From positions 116,488 through 180,487 of the forward strand of contig CAZBNB010000001.1 in assembly GCA_964493245.1 (NCBI GenBank): DNA of 64,000 nucleotides, written 5' to 3'. Under the pieces are notes generated by a model. The model had not been told where the DNA came from, ran no database searches, and worked only from the letters and a program-made list of their open reading frames with translations. The stretch comes from CAZBNB01 sp964493245 (GTDB taxonomy: Bacteria; Pseudomonadota; Gammaproteobacteria; Legionellales; Legionellaceae). Below, piece after piece: positions 53,535 to 63,184 of this stretch (its first letter is position 1; every line of letters starts with the position of its first letter). Position numbers and translations under genes: made by a program.

Positions 53535-54326
53535 ATGAAAAGCAATTTCTCAGAATTTAAAAGTCAAAATGCAGGTAATCCTAATCATATGTTTAGTCGT
53601 CTTCTCAATCTTAACAATCCTAGCGATTTAGCTGAGCTAACTAATGCATTTCGAGAGGAGCAGATAGATATTCGCTACATCAACTATGTAAACGGGCTAT
53701 CAAATAATGAGCTTCATAAGCTCGTAAAACATGCGTATGAGCAAAAAGTACCTCAGTTGAGATCGGTTTGTAATACACAAATTGAATCTAATCTTGATCC
53801 GATAATCAGCGCATTTAAGAAAGAGGCGCAAACGATACCTTTTAAAACGCTCATTAATCCTTTAGCTTACGACCAATATGAAGCATCTCATTTCGGAGTA
53901 GAACATGAACCATATTATTGGGCGCAATATGAAGCACATCATTACACCCAATATGTAAGAGGGCTCACAAACGACGATCTTCATGTTCTCTGCGAACTTA
54001 CTAATGGAAAGGAACCCAATTTGAACTTGCTTTGTCATATACAAATTATATTAAATTTTAATTTGCTAATTAGCTCATTTACAGCAGAGATGGCGACGAC
54101 AGTTTTTGAACCCTTTCGTCTGCCTTTAGATTATAGTCAATATGAAATACATCATTACACCAAATATGTAGTCGGGCTAACAAACAAGGATCTTCATTTT
54201 CTCTTAATAAATGTTGCGACGCCGAAAAGGATACCCGAGTTGGTAGAGCTTTGTAATGCAAGAATTGCAACGATGATTTGCGGAAAAACCCAATCTGAAA
54301 TTGCATACAACCTTTGCGCCCCCTAA
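53535..54326 (+). CDS. protein of three tandem ~75-residue repeats, unknown function
   Basis: The frame is open from 53502, but the ATG at 53535 follows AAGAGGTGATCCCA, a strong ribosome site, giving 263 residues. After a ~45-residue N-terminal part come three repeats (~46-130, ~131-205, ~206-252) sharing Y-x-x-Y-V-x-G-L-T/S-N-x-D/E-L-H-x-L, then P-x-L-x-x-x-C-N-x-x-I, then F-x-x-L-x-x-P-L-x-Y-x-Q-Y-E. The third is truncated. His/Tyr-rich junctions (YEAHHYTQY, YEIHHYTKY) link the units. No known domain is recognised. The helical repeats may bind protein or nucleic acid. It is monocistronic behind a near-consensus promoter. Confidence 0.78.
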   Translation: MKSNFSEFKSQNAGNPNHMFSRLLNLNNPSDLAELTNAFREEQIDIRYINYVNGLSNNELHKLVKHAYEQKVPQLRSVCNTQIESNLDPIISAFKKEAQTIPFKTLINPLAYDQYEASHFGVEHEPYYWAQYEAHHYTQYVRGLTNDDLHVLCELTNGKEPNLNLLCHIQIILNFNLLISSFTAEMATTVFEPFRLPLDYSQYEIHHYTKYVVGLTNKDLHFLLINVATPKRIPELVELCNARIATMICGKTQSEIAYNLCAP

Positions 54327-54348
54327 CGAAACACTCAGCTTGGCCTGT

Positions 54349-54364
54349 CCCGGCGAAGGCCGGG
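54349..54364. repeat. short GC-rich palindrome, REP/dRS3-like
   Basis: CCCGGC-GAAG-GCCGGG, a perfect 6-bp stem within the context CTGTCCCGGCGAAGGCCGG. It is of the same type as the short dispersed palindromes found in many proteobacteria. It lies between convergent genes and can help end transcription from both. Confidence 0.6.
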
Positions 54365-54476
54365 ATGAGTATTTTGAAGTGATTTTTCATTCAAAATGTG
54401 CCAAATATGACCGTTTCCTCGTGCAGAGCGAACACTGACCCTAAGTTGGCGCCATTGCGCGAACACTTGCTAAAAA

Positions 54477-55973
54477 TCATCTAACAAGTGCGGGATACAT
54501 CTGAGTTAACTTAACTCTTGCATCGTCATCGATAGTTAGACCAAATTTAGTTCGTCGCCACAGTAAATCCTCTATACACTGAACCCATTCGTTTTCTATT
54601 AAATACTTGACTTCAACTTCATATAAGATCGCCGTATACGCCTCACCTAAATCTTTCGGTCCGTTGCAGTTTTTTAATAATGTTTCTGTCAAAGTACCAT
54701 AGGTTTCCAGGTAATGTGCCAATATTTGAGGTGCTAGCCAATGGTATTTTTCCTGTGCGGCTTGTTGATAATCTGCGAAAGATTGTCCTCGAGCAGGCGC
54801 GCCTGGCAGTGGTGTTATATGGCTTTGCGATTCTGGTAGATTAGGAAAAACTTTCTTTAATAAATCGATGGCCTCTACTGCCAATTGACGATGCGTGGTA
54901 ATTTTTCCGCCACAGACAGTGATGATGGGCGCAGGCTCATGACAGTAATCTAATGCATAATCTCGGCTTAACGCGGATGCTTTTGTTTCATCGGTATGAG
55001 AGTTTGTTAATAAAGTACGCACGCCACTCCAGCTGGTGATGATATCAGCAGGATCAATGGTTTTTTGGAAAGCATGCTCAACGATGCTGCTTAAATAAGT
55101 GATTTCTTCTGGCGTGATGTGAATGTCTGTCAGATCACCCTCATAAGGCACATCGGTTGTACCAATGAGAGAATAGCCATGATACGGAATGACAAAAATA
55201 ATCCGTTGATCCGTGTGTTGTAATAAATACGCATGCTGGCCTTCGTACAAGCGTTTTACTACCAGATGACTGCCTTTAATAAGCTTTAGCGAGTGTTGTA
55301 GTGTTGTGCCCAAGGTGTCACTCACTGTGGATACCCAAGGTCCAGCCGCATTAATCAATGTTTTGGCTCGAATTGTTTCCACGCCTTTCACGTTGGATGA
55401 GAGAGTAAGATGCCAATAGTCATCTTGGCAATGTGCGTTTAATAAGGTTGTGTAATTTTGAATGACCGCTTGATGAAGGTGTGCTTGTAAAGCGTTGGTT
55501 AACGTTAGCCTGGCATCGTTGGTTTGACAATCGTAAAAAAGAAAAGCTTCGTTAATGGTGGTGGTCAATGGATCAAAATAAGCGTCATGATCATGACGTT
55601 GTAAATGTTGGCTATTAGGCAATGAGTTGCTGAGGCTTAAGTGATCATATAAAAATAAGCCTACTCGCAATAACCACGGTGAGCGTCCTTCTGGATCACA
55701 CGGTAAAACAAAGGGCAGGGGGTGCACCAAGTGAGGTGCAATCTCCATTAAAATTTGTTGCTCGTTTAAAGCTTTTTTGACTAACCCTATTTCATAGTGC
55801 TCAAGATAACGTAAGCCACCGTGAATCAGCTGGCTGCTACGCGAAGACGTCTGTGAAGCAATATCACCTTGATCACAGAGAAAAACGGATAATCCTCGCA
55901 TGGCAGCTTCTGCTGCACAACCACAACCATTAATGCCCCCACCGATGACAGCGACATCATAGGTTGCGCTCAT
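54477..55973 (-). CDS. glpD: aerobic glycerol-3-phosphate dehydrogenase
   Basis: Membrane-associated FAD enzyme oxidising glycerol-3-phosphate to dihydroxyacetone phosphate and passing electrons to quinone. The Rossmann motif VAVIGGGINGCGCA is at the N-terminus, followed by SSQLIHGGLRYLEHYE, the substrate loop TSWSGVRTL and the conserved CGGKITTHR. At 498 residues it is typical. The ATG at 55973 lies 2 bases past the gltA stop, so the two are likely one unit that feeds host-derived glycerol phosphate into central metabolism. No glpF/glpK is in the window. Confidence 0.95.
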   Translation of the reverse strand: MSATYDVAVIGGGINGCGCAAEAAMRGLSVFLCDQGDIASQTSSRSSQLIHGGLRYLEHYEIGLVKKALNEQQILMEIAPHLVHPLPFVLPCDPEGRSPWLLRVGLFLYDHLSLSNSLPNSQHLQRHDHDAYFDPLTTTINEAFLFYDCQTNDARLTLTNALQAHLHQAVIQNYTTLLNAHCQDDYWHLTLSSNVKGVETIRAKTLINAAGPWVSTVSDTLGTTLQHSLKLIKGSHLVVKRLYEGQHAYLLQHTDQRIIFVIPYHGYSLIGTTDVPYEGDLTDIHITPEEITYLSSIVEHAFQKTIDPADIITSWSGVRTLLTNSHTDETKASALSRDYALDYCHEPAPIITVCGGKITTHRQLAVEAIDLLKKVFPNLPESQSHITPLPGAPARGQSFADYQQAAQEKYHWLAPQILAHYLETYGTLTETLLKNCNGPKDLGEAYTAILYEVEVKYLIENEWVQCIEDLLWRRTKFGLTIDDDARVKLTQMYPALVR

Positions 55974-55975
55974 GA

Positions 55976-57250
55976 TTATTCAGCAACGTCGCGCTGTGCT
56001 GGGCCGGTATAGTATTGTCGTGGTCGGCCAATTTTAGCCGCGCCCGCAGTCATTTCCATCCAATGAGACATCCAACCCACCGTGCGTGCCAGTGCAAAAA
56101 TAACAGTGAACATGTTAGTCGGGATGCCAATCGCACTTAATGTTAAACCAGAGTAGAAGTCTACATTCGGGTACAATTTTTTCTCGATGAAGTAGCTGTC
56201 TTCTAATGCAATGCGCTCCAGTTCTAACGCGATTTTAAATAAAGGCGCATCTTTTGCTCCCACCGCGTTGAGAACATCATGGCATGTTTTGCGCATGACT
56301 TTAGCACGTGGATCATAGCTTTTGTAGACACGATGTCCAAAGCCCATTAAACGGAATGGATCATTTTTATCTTTAGCACGCTTAATGTATTCGCCGATAC
56401 GACTCACATCGCCAATTTCTTTGAGCATGTTGAGACAAGCTTCGTTAGCACCACCGTGAGCAGGGCCCCACAAGGCACTGATACCAGCAGAAATACATGC
56501 AAATGGATTCGCACCTGTCGAACCGGCTAAACGCACTGTCGATGTCGATGCATTTTGCTCGTGATCCGCATGTAATGTGAAAATAGTATCCATGGCTTTG
56601 ACCAATACCGGCTCAGGTACAGTCGATTCAGACGGGACGCCGAACATCATGTGTAGGAAGTTTTCTGCGTACGACATGCGGTTTTGTGGATACATATAAG
56701 GCATGCCAATCGAATATTTATAACTCATAGCTGCCAACGTTGGGATTTTAGCAATCAAGCGGATGGCTGAAGTGTATCGGTCTTGCTGGTTAGTCAGATC
56801 CATCGAATCATGATAAAACGCCGACAATGCACCAACAATACCAACCATAATGGCCATCGGATGCGCATCGCGACGGAAACCATTTAGGAATTGGTACATT
56901 TGTTGATGTACCATAGTATGGTTATTAATCAGATTGCGAAATTGCTTCTGCTCGTCAGTGTTGGGTAACTCGCCGTTCATGAGTAAATAGCACACGTCCA
57001 GGTAACTCTTTTTTTCAGCTAATTGCTCAATTGGGTAACCACGGTAAAGTAAAACCCCTTTATCACCATCGATAAAGGTAATTTTAGATTCACAAGATGC
57101 CGTCGACATAAATCCTGGATCGTAAGTAAAATACTGGCTGGCGCCCAATTGACCAATGTCAATGACATCGGAACCTAAAGTCGGTTGATAGATGGGCAAT
57201 GATAATGGCTCTAGTCCCGGTAAGTGTAGTTGTGCTTTTTTTTCTGTCAT
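55976..57250 (-). CDS. gltA: citrate synthase (type II, hexameric)
   Basis: Condenses acetyl-CoA and oxaloacetate. Catalytic motifs are HADHEQNASTSTVR, GFGHRVYKSYDPRAK and NVDFYSG, with both His residues and the Asp in place. At 424 residues and with the extended N-terminus (YDPGFMSTASCESKITFIDG) it is the Gram-negative, NADH-sensitive type, distinct from prpC at 28121-29233. The ATG at 57250 is divergent from gyrA; the 150-bp gap 57251-57400 should hold both promoters, but no consensus box is obvious. glpD follows 2 bases downstream. Confidence 0.96.
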   Translation of the reverse strand: MTEKKAQLHLPGLEPLSLPIYQPTLGSDVIDIGQLGASQYFTYDPGFMSTASCESKITFIDGDKGVLLYRGYPIEQLAEKKSYLDVCYLLMNGELPNTDEQKQFRNLINNHTMVHQQMYQFLNGFRRDAHPMAIMVGIVGALSAFYHDSMDLTNQQDRYTSAIRLIAKIPTLAAMSYKYSIGMPYMYPQNRMSYAENFLHMMFGVPSESTVPEPVLVKAMDTIFTLHADHEQNASTSTVRLAGSTGANPFACISAGISALWGPAHGGANEACLNMLKEIGDVSRIGEYIKRAKDKNDPFRLMGFGHRVYKSYDPRAKVMRKTCHDVLNAVGAKDAPLFKIALELERIALEDSYFIEKKLYPNVDFYSGLTLSAIGIPTNMFTVIFALARTVGWMSHWMEMTAGAAKIGRPRQYYTGPAQRDVAE

Positions 57251-57400
57251 AATTAATCCAGGTAGTTGATGTCCACATTATCAGGGCCATCTTTGAATTA
57301 GGTTAAATTGTTGAGAACTATATAAAAATGGTTACGAACAGTCAATGAACATGATATCCTAAGACACCAACGTTTTGATGTCAAAAGGATATGTAAAAAC

Positions 57401-59983
57401 ATGGCATATTCAGCAAAAGAAGTCATCCCAGTCAGTATCGAAGACGAGCTTAAGCAGTCATACCTCGATTATGCAATGAGTGTTATTGTGGGCCGAGCAT
57501 TGCCCGATGTACGCGATGGTTTAAAACCAGTGCATCGTCGTGTGTTATTCGCGATGAATGAGCTTAGTAACGAATGGAACAAGCCATATAAAAAATCCGC
57601 GAGAGTCGTGGGTGATGTGATCGGTAAATACCATCCGCATGGTGATACGGCCGTATACGATACCATCGTACGCTTGGCGCAAAATTTTTCTATGCGCTAT
57701 ATGTTAGTCGATGGCCAAGGAAACTTTGGTTCGATCGATGGTGACTCGCCGGCAGCGATGCGTTACACCGAAATTCGTATGGCCAAATTGGCCCATGCGT
57801 TGTTATCTGATTTAGACAAAGAAACCGTTGATTTTGCACCAAACTATGATGGCACCGAACATGCTCCGATTGTGCTACCAGCGCGTTTTCCAAATTTATT
57901 GGTCAATGGTTCATCGGGTATTGCCGTGGGTATGGCTACCAATATTCCACCCCATAATCTCACTGAAATTCTCGATGCTTGTTTAGCGATGGTGGCTAAC
58001 CCTGATATCAGTATTGATGAACTGATGAGTATTGTGCCTGGTCCAGATTTCCCAACAGCGGGTATTATCAATGGACGCGCGGGCATTATTGAGGCGTATC
58101 GTACTGGTCGTGGGCGTATTTTAATTCGCGCTAAGACCGATGTTGAAACCGATTCACATTCAGGCCGACAAGCCATCATTATTCATGAGCTTCCTTACCA
58201 AGTGAATAAAGCACGATTGATTGAGCGTATTGCTGAATTGGTTCGTGATAAAAAAATAGAAGGTATCTCCGGCTTGCGAGATGAGTCTGATCGACAAGGT
58301 ATGCGTGTGGTGATAGAGCTACGGCGTGGCGAAGTCCCTGAAGTCCTACTCAATAATCTCTATGCACACACACAAATGCAAAATGTGTTTGGCATTAATA
58401 TGGTCGCGTTGGTTGACGGCCAGCCACGAACCCTTAACTTTAAACAAATTCTTGAATATTTCTTGAAGCACCGCCGTGAAGTGGTGACACGTCGTTGTAT
58501 TTTTGAATTAAAGAAAGCCCGCTCGCGCGCGCATCTTTTAGAAGGGCTCGGTATCGCTTTAGCGAACATTGATGACATGATCACCTTGATTAAACAATCC
58601 ACGACACCACAAGCAGCCAAAGAAGCTTTATTAACCCGCGTTTGGCAACCCGGTATGGTGAAAACCATGCTTGCTAAAGCAGGCAGTGATGTCAGTCGTC
58701 TAGATGATTTACCGGCGATTTATGGGTTGAAAGACGACGGTTATTCTTTATCGCCTGAACAAGCTCAAGCTATCTTAGAATTGCGCTTACATCGATTGAC
58801 TGCACTGGAACAAGAAAAAATCTTAAATGAGTTTGAAGCATTGCTAGAACAAATAAAAGATTTGCTGGATATTTTGTCTTCTCCAATCCGCTTGATGACC
58901 GTGATTCGTGAAGAGCTCGAAGCCATGCGACTTGAGTTTGGTGATAAGCGTCGTACCGAAATCATTGCGTCACAAGAGGATTTGACCATTGCCGATTTGA
59001 TTACTGAAGAAGATGTGGTGGTGACGTTATCGCATCAAGGTTATGTTAAATATCAGCCTCTCTCTGCTTATCATGCGCAGCGACGTGGTGGTAAAGGAAA
59101 ATCAGCAACCAATGTCAAAGACGAAGATTTTATCGAGCACTTGGTTATTTCCAGTACGCACGATACGTTGTTGTGCTTCTCGAATCATGGCAAATTATAT
59201 TGGTTGAAAGCGTATGAGCTACCTTTAGCTAGCCGTATTTCACGCGGCAAACCGATTGTTAATATTTTACCTTTAGCTGAACATGAATCGATTCATGCGA
59301 TGTTGCCGGTACGAGATTATCACGAAGATTGTTTTGTCTTTATGGCCACCAAGTTTGGTACGGTTAAAAAAGTACCCCTAACCGCATTTAGCCGCCCACG
59401 CAGCTCGGGTATTATTGCCATTGATTTGGATGCAGATGATAGCTTAGTCGGGGTTGATATCACCGACGGTAGTCAAGATGTCATGCTATTCTCTGATGCG
59501 GGCAAAGTGATTCGTTTTGCAGAGAACTTGATTCGCCCGATGGGTAGAACAGCGCGTGGTGTGAGAGGAATTCGTTTGGCAGAAGATCAAGCGGTGATTT
59601 CTTTGGTGGTTGCAAAATCAGAAGGAACCATCTTAACGGCCACAGAGTTTGGTTATGGTAAACGCACGGATGTGAGCGAGTATCGTGTCACTGGCCGTGG
59701 TGGTCAGGGTGTGATTTCTATTCAAGTGAATGAGCGTAATGGTCGAGTTGTACGCGCGGTTCAAGTGAATGAAAACGATGAAGCTATGCTCATTACCGAT
59801 CAAGGCACGTTGGTGCGATTCAAAATCAATGAATTGTCAATTATTGGCCGAAATACACAAGGTGTTCGTTTAATTAATGTCTCAGCAAAAGAACATGTAG
59901 TCGGTATGCAGCGTATCGAAGAAATACAAGGCGGCGCTGTTGAAGATGAGGATGACCTGAGTGAAGACGACGAGACCGTATAA
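57401..59983 (+). CDS. gyrA: DNA gyrase subunit A
   Basis: Breakage-reunion subunit of gyrase. The catalytic Tyr is in AMRYTEIRMAK. The quinolone region reads HPHGDTAVYDTIVR: Thr at the position of E. coli Ser83 and Asp at that of Asp87, the native state in several relatives, so it is not by itself a resistance sign. The C-terminal beta-pinwheel has the GyrA box QRRGGKG, and the tail is acidic (EDEDDLSEDDE). At 860 residues it is full length. AAAGGAT precedes the ATG. The last 23 bases overlap serC. Confidence 0.98.
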   Translation: MAYSAKEVIPVSIEDELKQSYLDYAMSVIVGRALPDVRDGLKPVHRRVLFAMNELSNEWNKPYKKSARVVGDVIGKYHPHGDTAVYDTIVRLAQNFSMRYMLVDGQGNFGSIDGDSPAAMRYTEIRMAKLAHALLSDLDKETVDFAPNYDGTEHAPIVLPARFPNLLVNGSSGIAVGMATNIPPHNLTEILDACLAMVANPDISIDELMSIVPGPDFPTAGIINGRAGIIEAYRTGRGRILIRAKTDVETDSHSGRQAIIIHELPYQVNKARLIERIAELVRDKKIEGISGLRDESDRQGMRVVIELRRGEVPEVLLNNLYAHTQMQNVFGINMVALVDGQPRTLNFKQILEYFLKHRREVVTRRCIFELKKARSRAHLLEGLGIALANIDDMITLIKQSTTPQAAKEALLTRVWQPGMVKTMLAKAGSDVSRLDDLPAIYGLKDDGYSLSPEQAQAILELRLHRLTALEQEKILNEFEALLEQIKDLLDILSSPIRLMTVIREELEAMRLEFGDKRRTEIIASQEDLTIADLITEEDVVVTLSHQGYVKYQPLSAYHAQRRGGKGKSATNVKDEDFIEHLVISSTHDTLLCFSNHGKLYWLKAYELPLASRISRGKPIVNILPLAEHESIHAMLPVRDYHEDCFVFMATKFGTVKKVPLTAFSRPRSSGIIAIDLDADDSLVGVDITDGSQDVMLFSDAGKVIRFAENLIRPMGRTARGVRGIRLAEDQAVISLVVAKSEGTILTATEFGYGKRTDVSEYRVTGRGGQGVISIQVNERNGRVVRAVQVNENDEAMLITDQGTLVRFKINELSIIGRNTQGVRLINVSAKEHVVGMQRIEEIQGGAVEDEDDLSEDDETV

Positions 59984-61058
59984 TTTTGGTGCCGGCCCAG
60001 CAACCTTGCCTGAGCCGGTTTTGCTTCAAGCACAAAGTGAGCTGTTAAACTGGCATGATCGTGGCATGTCCATTATGGAGATAGGCCACCGCACACCGAG
60101 CTTTACCGCTTTATTGGAAGAAACCGAAGCCTTATTGCGTGAGTTATTAACGATTCCTAAAAATTACCATGTGCTGTTTTTGGGCATGCCAGCACGCGCG
60201 CAATTCGCCATGATTCCAATGAATTTACTCAATCAACACCATGACGAAGCAGGTTATTTGGTATCTGGTACTTGGTCTGCTATGGCTTACGAAGAGTGTC
60301 AGTTATTAAAACGTGCTTATTGTGTTGCTAAAGGTTCGATGGACAAAATATTGTCAGCTCCTAGCCCTTTAAGTTGGGAGATTCGCGAACAAACAGCCTA
60401 CATATACTACACCCCGAATGAAACCATTAATGGTGTGCGTTTTCCTGAAGTTCCCCAATTTGGTGATATTCCACTGATTGCTGATATGACGTCGTGCTTG
60501 TTGGCCGAGTCTATTCGAGTGGAAGATTATGGTTTAATTTTTGCTGGTGTGCAAAAGAACTTAGCGCCAGCTGGTTTGACGGTGGTGATTGTACGCGACG
60601 ATTTAGTTGGCAAGACAGCGACTTTACCTATTCCAACCATGCTGAATTATCAAACCCATGTTACCCACCATTCTTTGTATGCAACGCCACCGACCTTTAA
60701 TTGTTATATGATGTTATTGGTTTTGAAATGGTTAAAATCGTTAGGCGGTTTAACGGCCATGCACGAACTGAACAATAAAAAGGCAAAAAAACTCTACGAT
60801 TTTATTGATGCTCATCCTTTTTATGATTGTCGCGTAGAAGAAAAATCACGCTCTAAAATGAATGTGTGTTTTCAACTTGAAAATGCCGAACTAGAGTCAA
60901 CTTTTTTAACAGAATCCGCCGCGGCTGGGTTATTAGCGCTGAAAGGGCATCGATTGGTTGGTGGTCTAAGAGCCAGCTTATATAATGCCATGCCTATGGA
61001 AGGAGTCGATGCCTTGATTCAATTCATGCAAACATTTGCTGAGGCACATGGATCATGA
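59961..61058 (+). CDS. serC: phosphoserine aminotransferase
   Basis: PLP enzyme making phosphoserine (and phospho-hydroxythreonine for B6). The PLP lysine is in FAGVQKNLAPAGLT, and the N-terminal YNFGAGPATLPEPV is the family hallmark. The GTG at 59961 is the only start that preserves this N-terminus; GAGGA lies 9 bases upstream, inside gyrA. It therefore overlaps gyrA by 23 bases in another frame. 365 residues is normal. The aroA ATG overlaps its stop by 4 bases, the serC-aroA arrangement common in gammaproteobacteria. Confidence 0.95.
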   Translation: MKTTRPYNFGAGPATLPEPVLLQAQSELLNWHDRGMSIMEIGHRTPSFTALLEETEALLRELLTIPKNYHVLFLGMPARAQFAMIPMNLLNQHHDEAGYLVSGTWSAMAYEECQLLKRAYCVAKGSMDKILSAPSPLSWEIREQTAYIYYTPNETINGVRFPEVPQFGDIPLIADMTSCLLAESIRVEDYGLIFAGVQKNLAPAGLTVVIVRDDLVGKTATLPIPTMLNYQTHVTHHSLYATPPTFNCYMMLLVLKWLKSLGGLTAMHELNNKKAKKLYDFIDAHPFYDCRVEEKSRSKMNVCFQLENAELESTFLTESAAAGLLALKGHRLVGGLRASLYNAMPMEGVDALIQFMQTFAEAHGS

Positions 61059-62365
61059 CTTCTCTTACCTGTTTGCAAAGCTCAGCTTTACAAGGCAGCA
61101 TCGATGTTCCTGGTGACAAATCTATTTCGCATCGTGCGGTGATGCTAGGTGCGATTGCACAAGGCACAACGATCATCAATGGTTTTTTATCTGGTGAAGA
61201 TTGTTTAGCTACGCTCAATGCCTTTCGCGCCATGGGCGTGTCGATTGAAGGGCCAACACATCGACGTGTGGTGATTCAAGGTGTTGGCAAACATGGGCTT
61301 AAAAAGCCCCTAGATACCTTAGACTGTGGTAATTCTGGAACCACCATGCGGTTGTTATCCGGTTTGCTTGCCGCGCAAAATTTTTCTAGCACGTTAACAG
61401 GGGATGCGAGTTTATTAAAGCGTCCTATGGAGCGTGTTGCGCGCCCATTAAGACAAATGGGCGCGGAAATGTTAACGAGCGAAGGCAAACCGCCGCTGAT
61501 TATCCATGGAACAAACCAGTTACAAGGCACCGTTTATGAAATGCCAGAAGCCAGTGCTCAGGTTAAATCTTGTCTTTTATTGGCTGGTATGTATGCGCAC
61601 GGGGAAACAACCGTCATTGAAACAGGACTGACGCGCGATCATACTGAGCGTATGTTGACAACATTTTCTTATCCTATTTTAAAATCTGAAAATGCCATCA
61701 CCATTAATGCTAACAGCGAATGCCACGGCGTGAGCTTAATGGTCCCAGGCGATATTTCTTCCGCGGCTTTTTTTATTGTTGCGGCTACCTTGATTCCACA
61801 CTCTGATTTATGGATTCGTAACGTCGGTATCAATCCAACACGGACCGGTATCTTGGCGATTTTAAAACGAATGGGAGCGTCTATTGAAGTCGTCAATAAG
61901 CGACTGTATGGTGAGGAGCCGGTTGCTGATATTCATGTGCGCTCAGCGTCATTAGAAGGAATCGAGATTCCATCGTCATTAGTCCCGACCGCTATTGACG
62001 AGTTTCCCATTATTTTTATCGCCGCGGCGTGTGCCAAAGGGCATACTTTATTACATGGTGCCAGAGAGTTGCGTTATAAAGAAAGTGATCGTATTGGTGT
62101 GATGGTCGATGGTTTGCGCAGCTTAGGCATTGATGCACAAGCGTTGGACGATGGGGTGCATATTCGCGGAGGCCAGTTTCAGGGCGGCTGCGTGGACAGT
62201 ATGCATGATCACCGTATAGCCATGTCTTTTGCGATTGCGGGTGCTTTGGCCAAAGAGCCGGTTACGATCAAACATTGTGACGCCATTGCGACCTCTTTCC
62301 CTTCATTTGTCAGCTTAGCCCAGGGGTTAGGCATGCGTATCAGAGAAGTCGATTATGTCAAATAA
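61055..62365 (+). CDS. aroA: 5-enolpyruvylshikimate-3-phosphate synthase
   Basis: Joins shikimate-3-phosphate and PEP in the shikimate pathway. Motifs: VPGDKSISHRAVML at the N-terminus, DCGNSGTTMRLLSG, LLKRPMERV and EASAQVKSCLLLAG, then DEFPIIFIAAA and KESDRI. The GNSGTTMRLL form resembles the Bacillus/class II-like group more than the E. coli type. 436 residues is normal. The start overlaps serC by 4 bases and the stop overlaps cmk by 11. Confidence 0.96.
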   Translation: MTSLTCLQSSALQGSIDVPGDKSISHRAVMLGAIAQGTTIINGFLSGEDCLATLNAFRAMGVSIEGPTHRRVVIQGVGKHGLKKPLDTLDCGNSGTTMRLLSGLLAAQNFSSTLTGDASLLKRPMERVARPLRQMGAEMLTSEGKPPLIIHGTNQLQGTVYEMPEASAQVKSCLLLAGMYAHGETTVIETGLTRDHTERMLTTFSYPILKSENAITINANSECHGVSLMVPGDISSAAFFIVAATLIPHSDLWIRNVGINPTRTGILAILKRMGASIEVVNKRLYGEEPVADIHVRSASLEGIEIPSSLVPTAIDEFPIIFIAAACAKGHTLLHGARELRYKESDRIGVMVDGLRSLGIDAQALDDGVHIRGGQFQGGCVDSMHDHRIAMSFAIAGALAKEPVTIKHCDAIATSFPSFVSLAQGLGMRIREVDYVK

Positions 62366-63044
62366 AGCAGTTCCCGTGATCACACTGGATGGCCCAAGTG
62401 GGACCGGTAAAGGCACATTATGTCATCGTTTAGCGGATGCTTTGGGTTGGCATTTTTTGGATAGCGGTGCTATTTATCGTATTTTGGCATACGTTGCCAT
62501 TTCTCAATCAATTCAAGATACCGATACGCCCGCTCTGGTTGCTGCTGCGCGTGCTATGTCATTTCGTTTTGTGGCCGATGATAAAGGAGAAGTGCGGACT
62601 TATTTGCAACAGCAAGATATCAGTGAAGCCATTCGGTCGGAAGCAGTGGGACAAACCGCATCTAAAATTGCTGCCATTTCTGATGTGCGCGCGGCTTTAT
62701 TGCAGCGACAACGCGATTTTGCTGAGTGGCCTGGTTTGGTAACTGATGGCCGAGATATGGGAACTGTGGTTTTTCCTCAAGCCATCTTAAAAGTATATTT
62801 ATTTGCGACCCCCGCTGAGCGCGCACAACGCCGTTATTTGCAATTACAAGCAAAAGGCACTGCAACAACACTCACAGAAGTCACTGCTGAATTGGAAAAA
62901 AGAGATGCCAGAGACATGGCGCGTACTCACTCTCCGCTGGTTCCAGCAGAGGATGCCGTATTGTTGGATACGACCGGTTTAACGATTGTACAAGTGTTCG
63001 ATAATATATTACAATTAGCGCGCGAAGCGCTACAAGCTAAATAG
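62355..63044 (+). CDS. cmk: cytidylate kinase
   Basis: Phosphorylates CMP and dCMP. The P-loop DGPSGTGKGTL is near the N-terminus, LGWHFLDSGAIYR follows, and the CMP-binding insert and LVTDGRDMGTVVFP are present. 229 residues is normal. The ATG at 62355 lies 11 bases inside aroA, giving a contiguous gyrA-serC-aroA-cmk run followed by rpsA, as in many gammaproteobacteria. Confidence 0.96.
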   Translation: MSNKAVPVITLDGPSGTGKGTLCHRLADALGWHFLDSGAIYRILAYVAISQSIQDTDTPALVAAARAMSFRFVADDKGEVRTYLQQQDISEAIRSEAVGQTASKIAAISDVRAALLQRQRDFAEWPGLVTDGRDMGTVVFPQAILKVYLFATPAERAQRRYLQLQAKGTATTLTEVTAELEKRDARDMARTHSPLVPAEDAVLLDTTGLTIVQVFDNILQLAREALQAK

Positions 63045-63184
63045 CTTGCTGGCATCGTATGGGGAAGTGAGCTTTTGTTTACTTCAATTTATTTTATCTA
63101 AAGAGGCGTGTCAGCATATTTTTAGTACTGTTTGGTTTTGAATAGTACGCGTGATGACACATTATCATAAACGAGTTAATAAAC

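Noticed and set aside
57401..59983. Quinolone-resistance change in gyrA (Thr instead of Ser at the 83 position)
   Set aside because: Thr is the native residue in several relatives, so it is not evidence of selected resistance.
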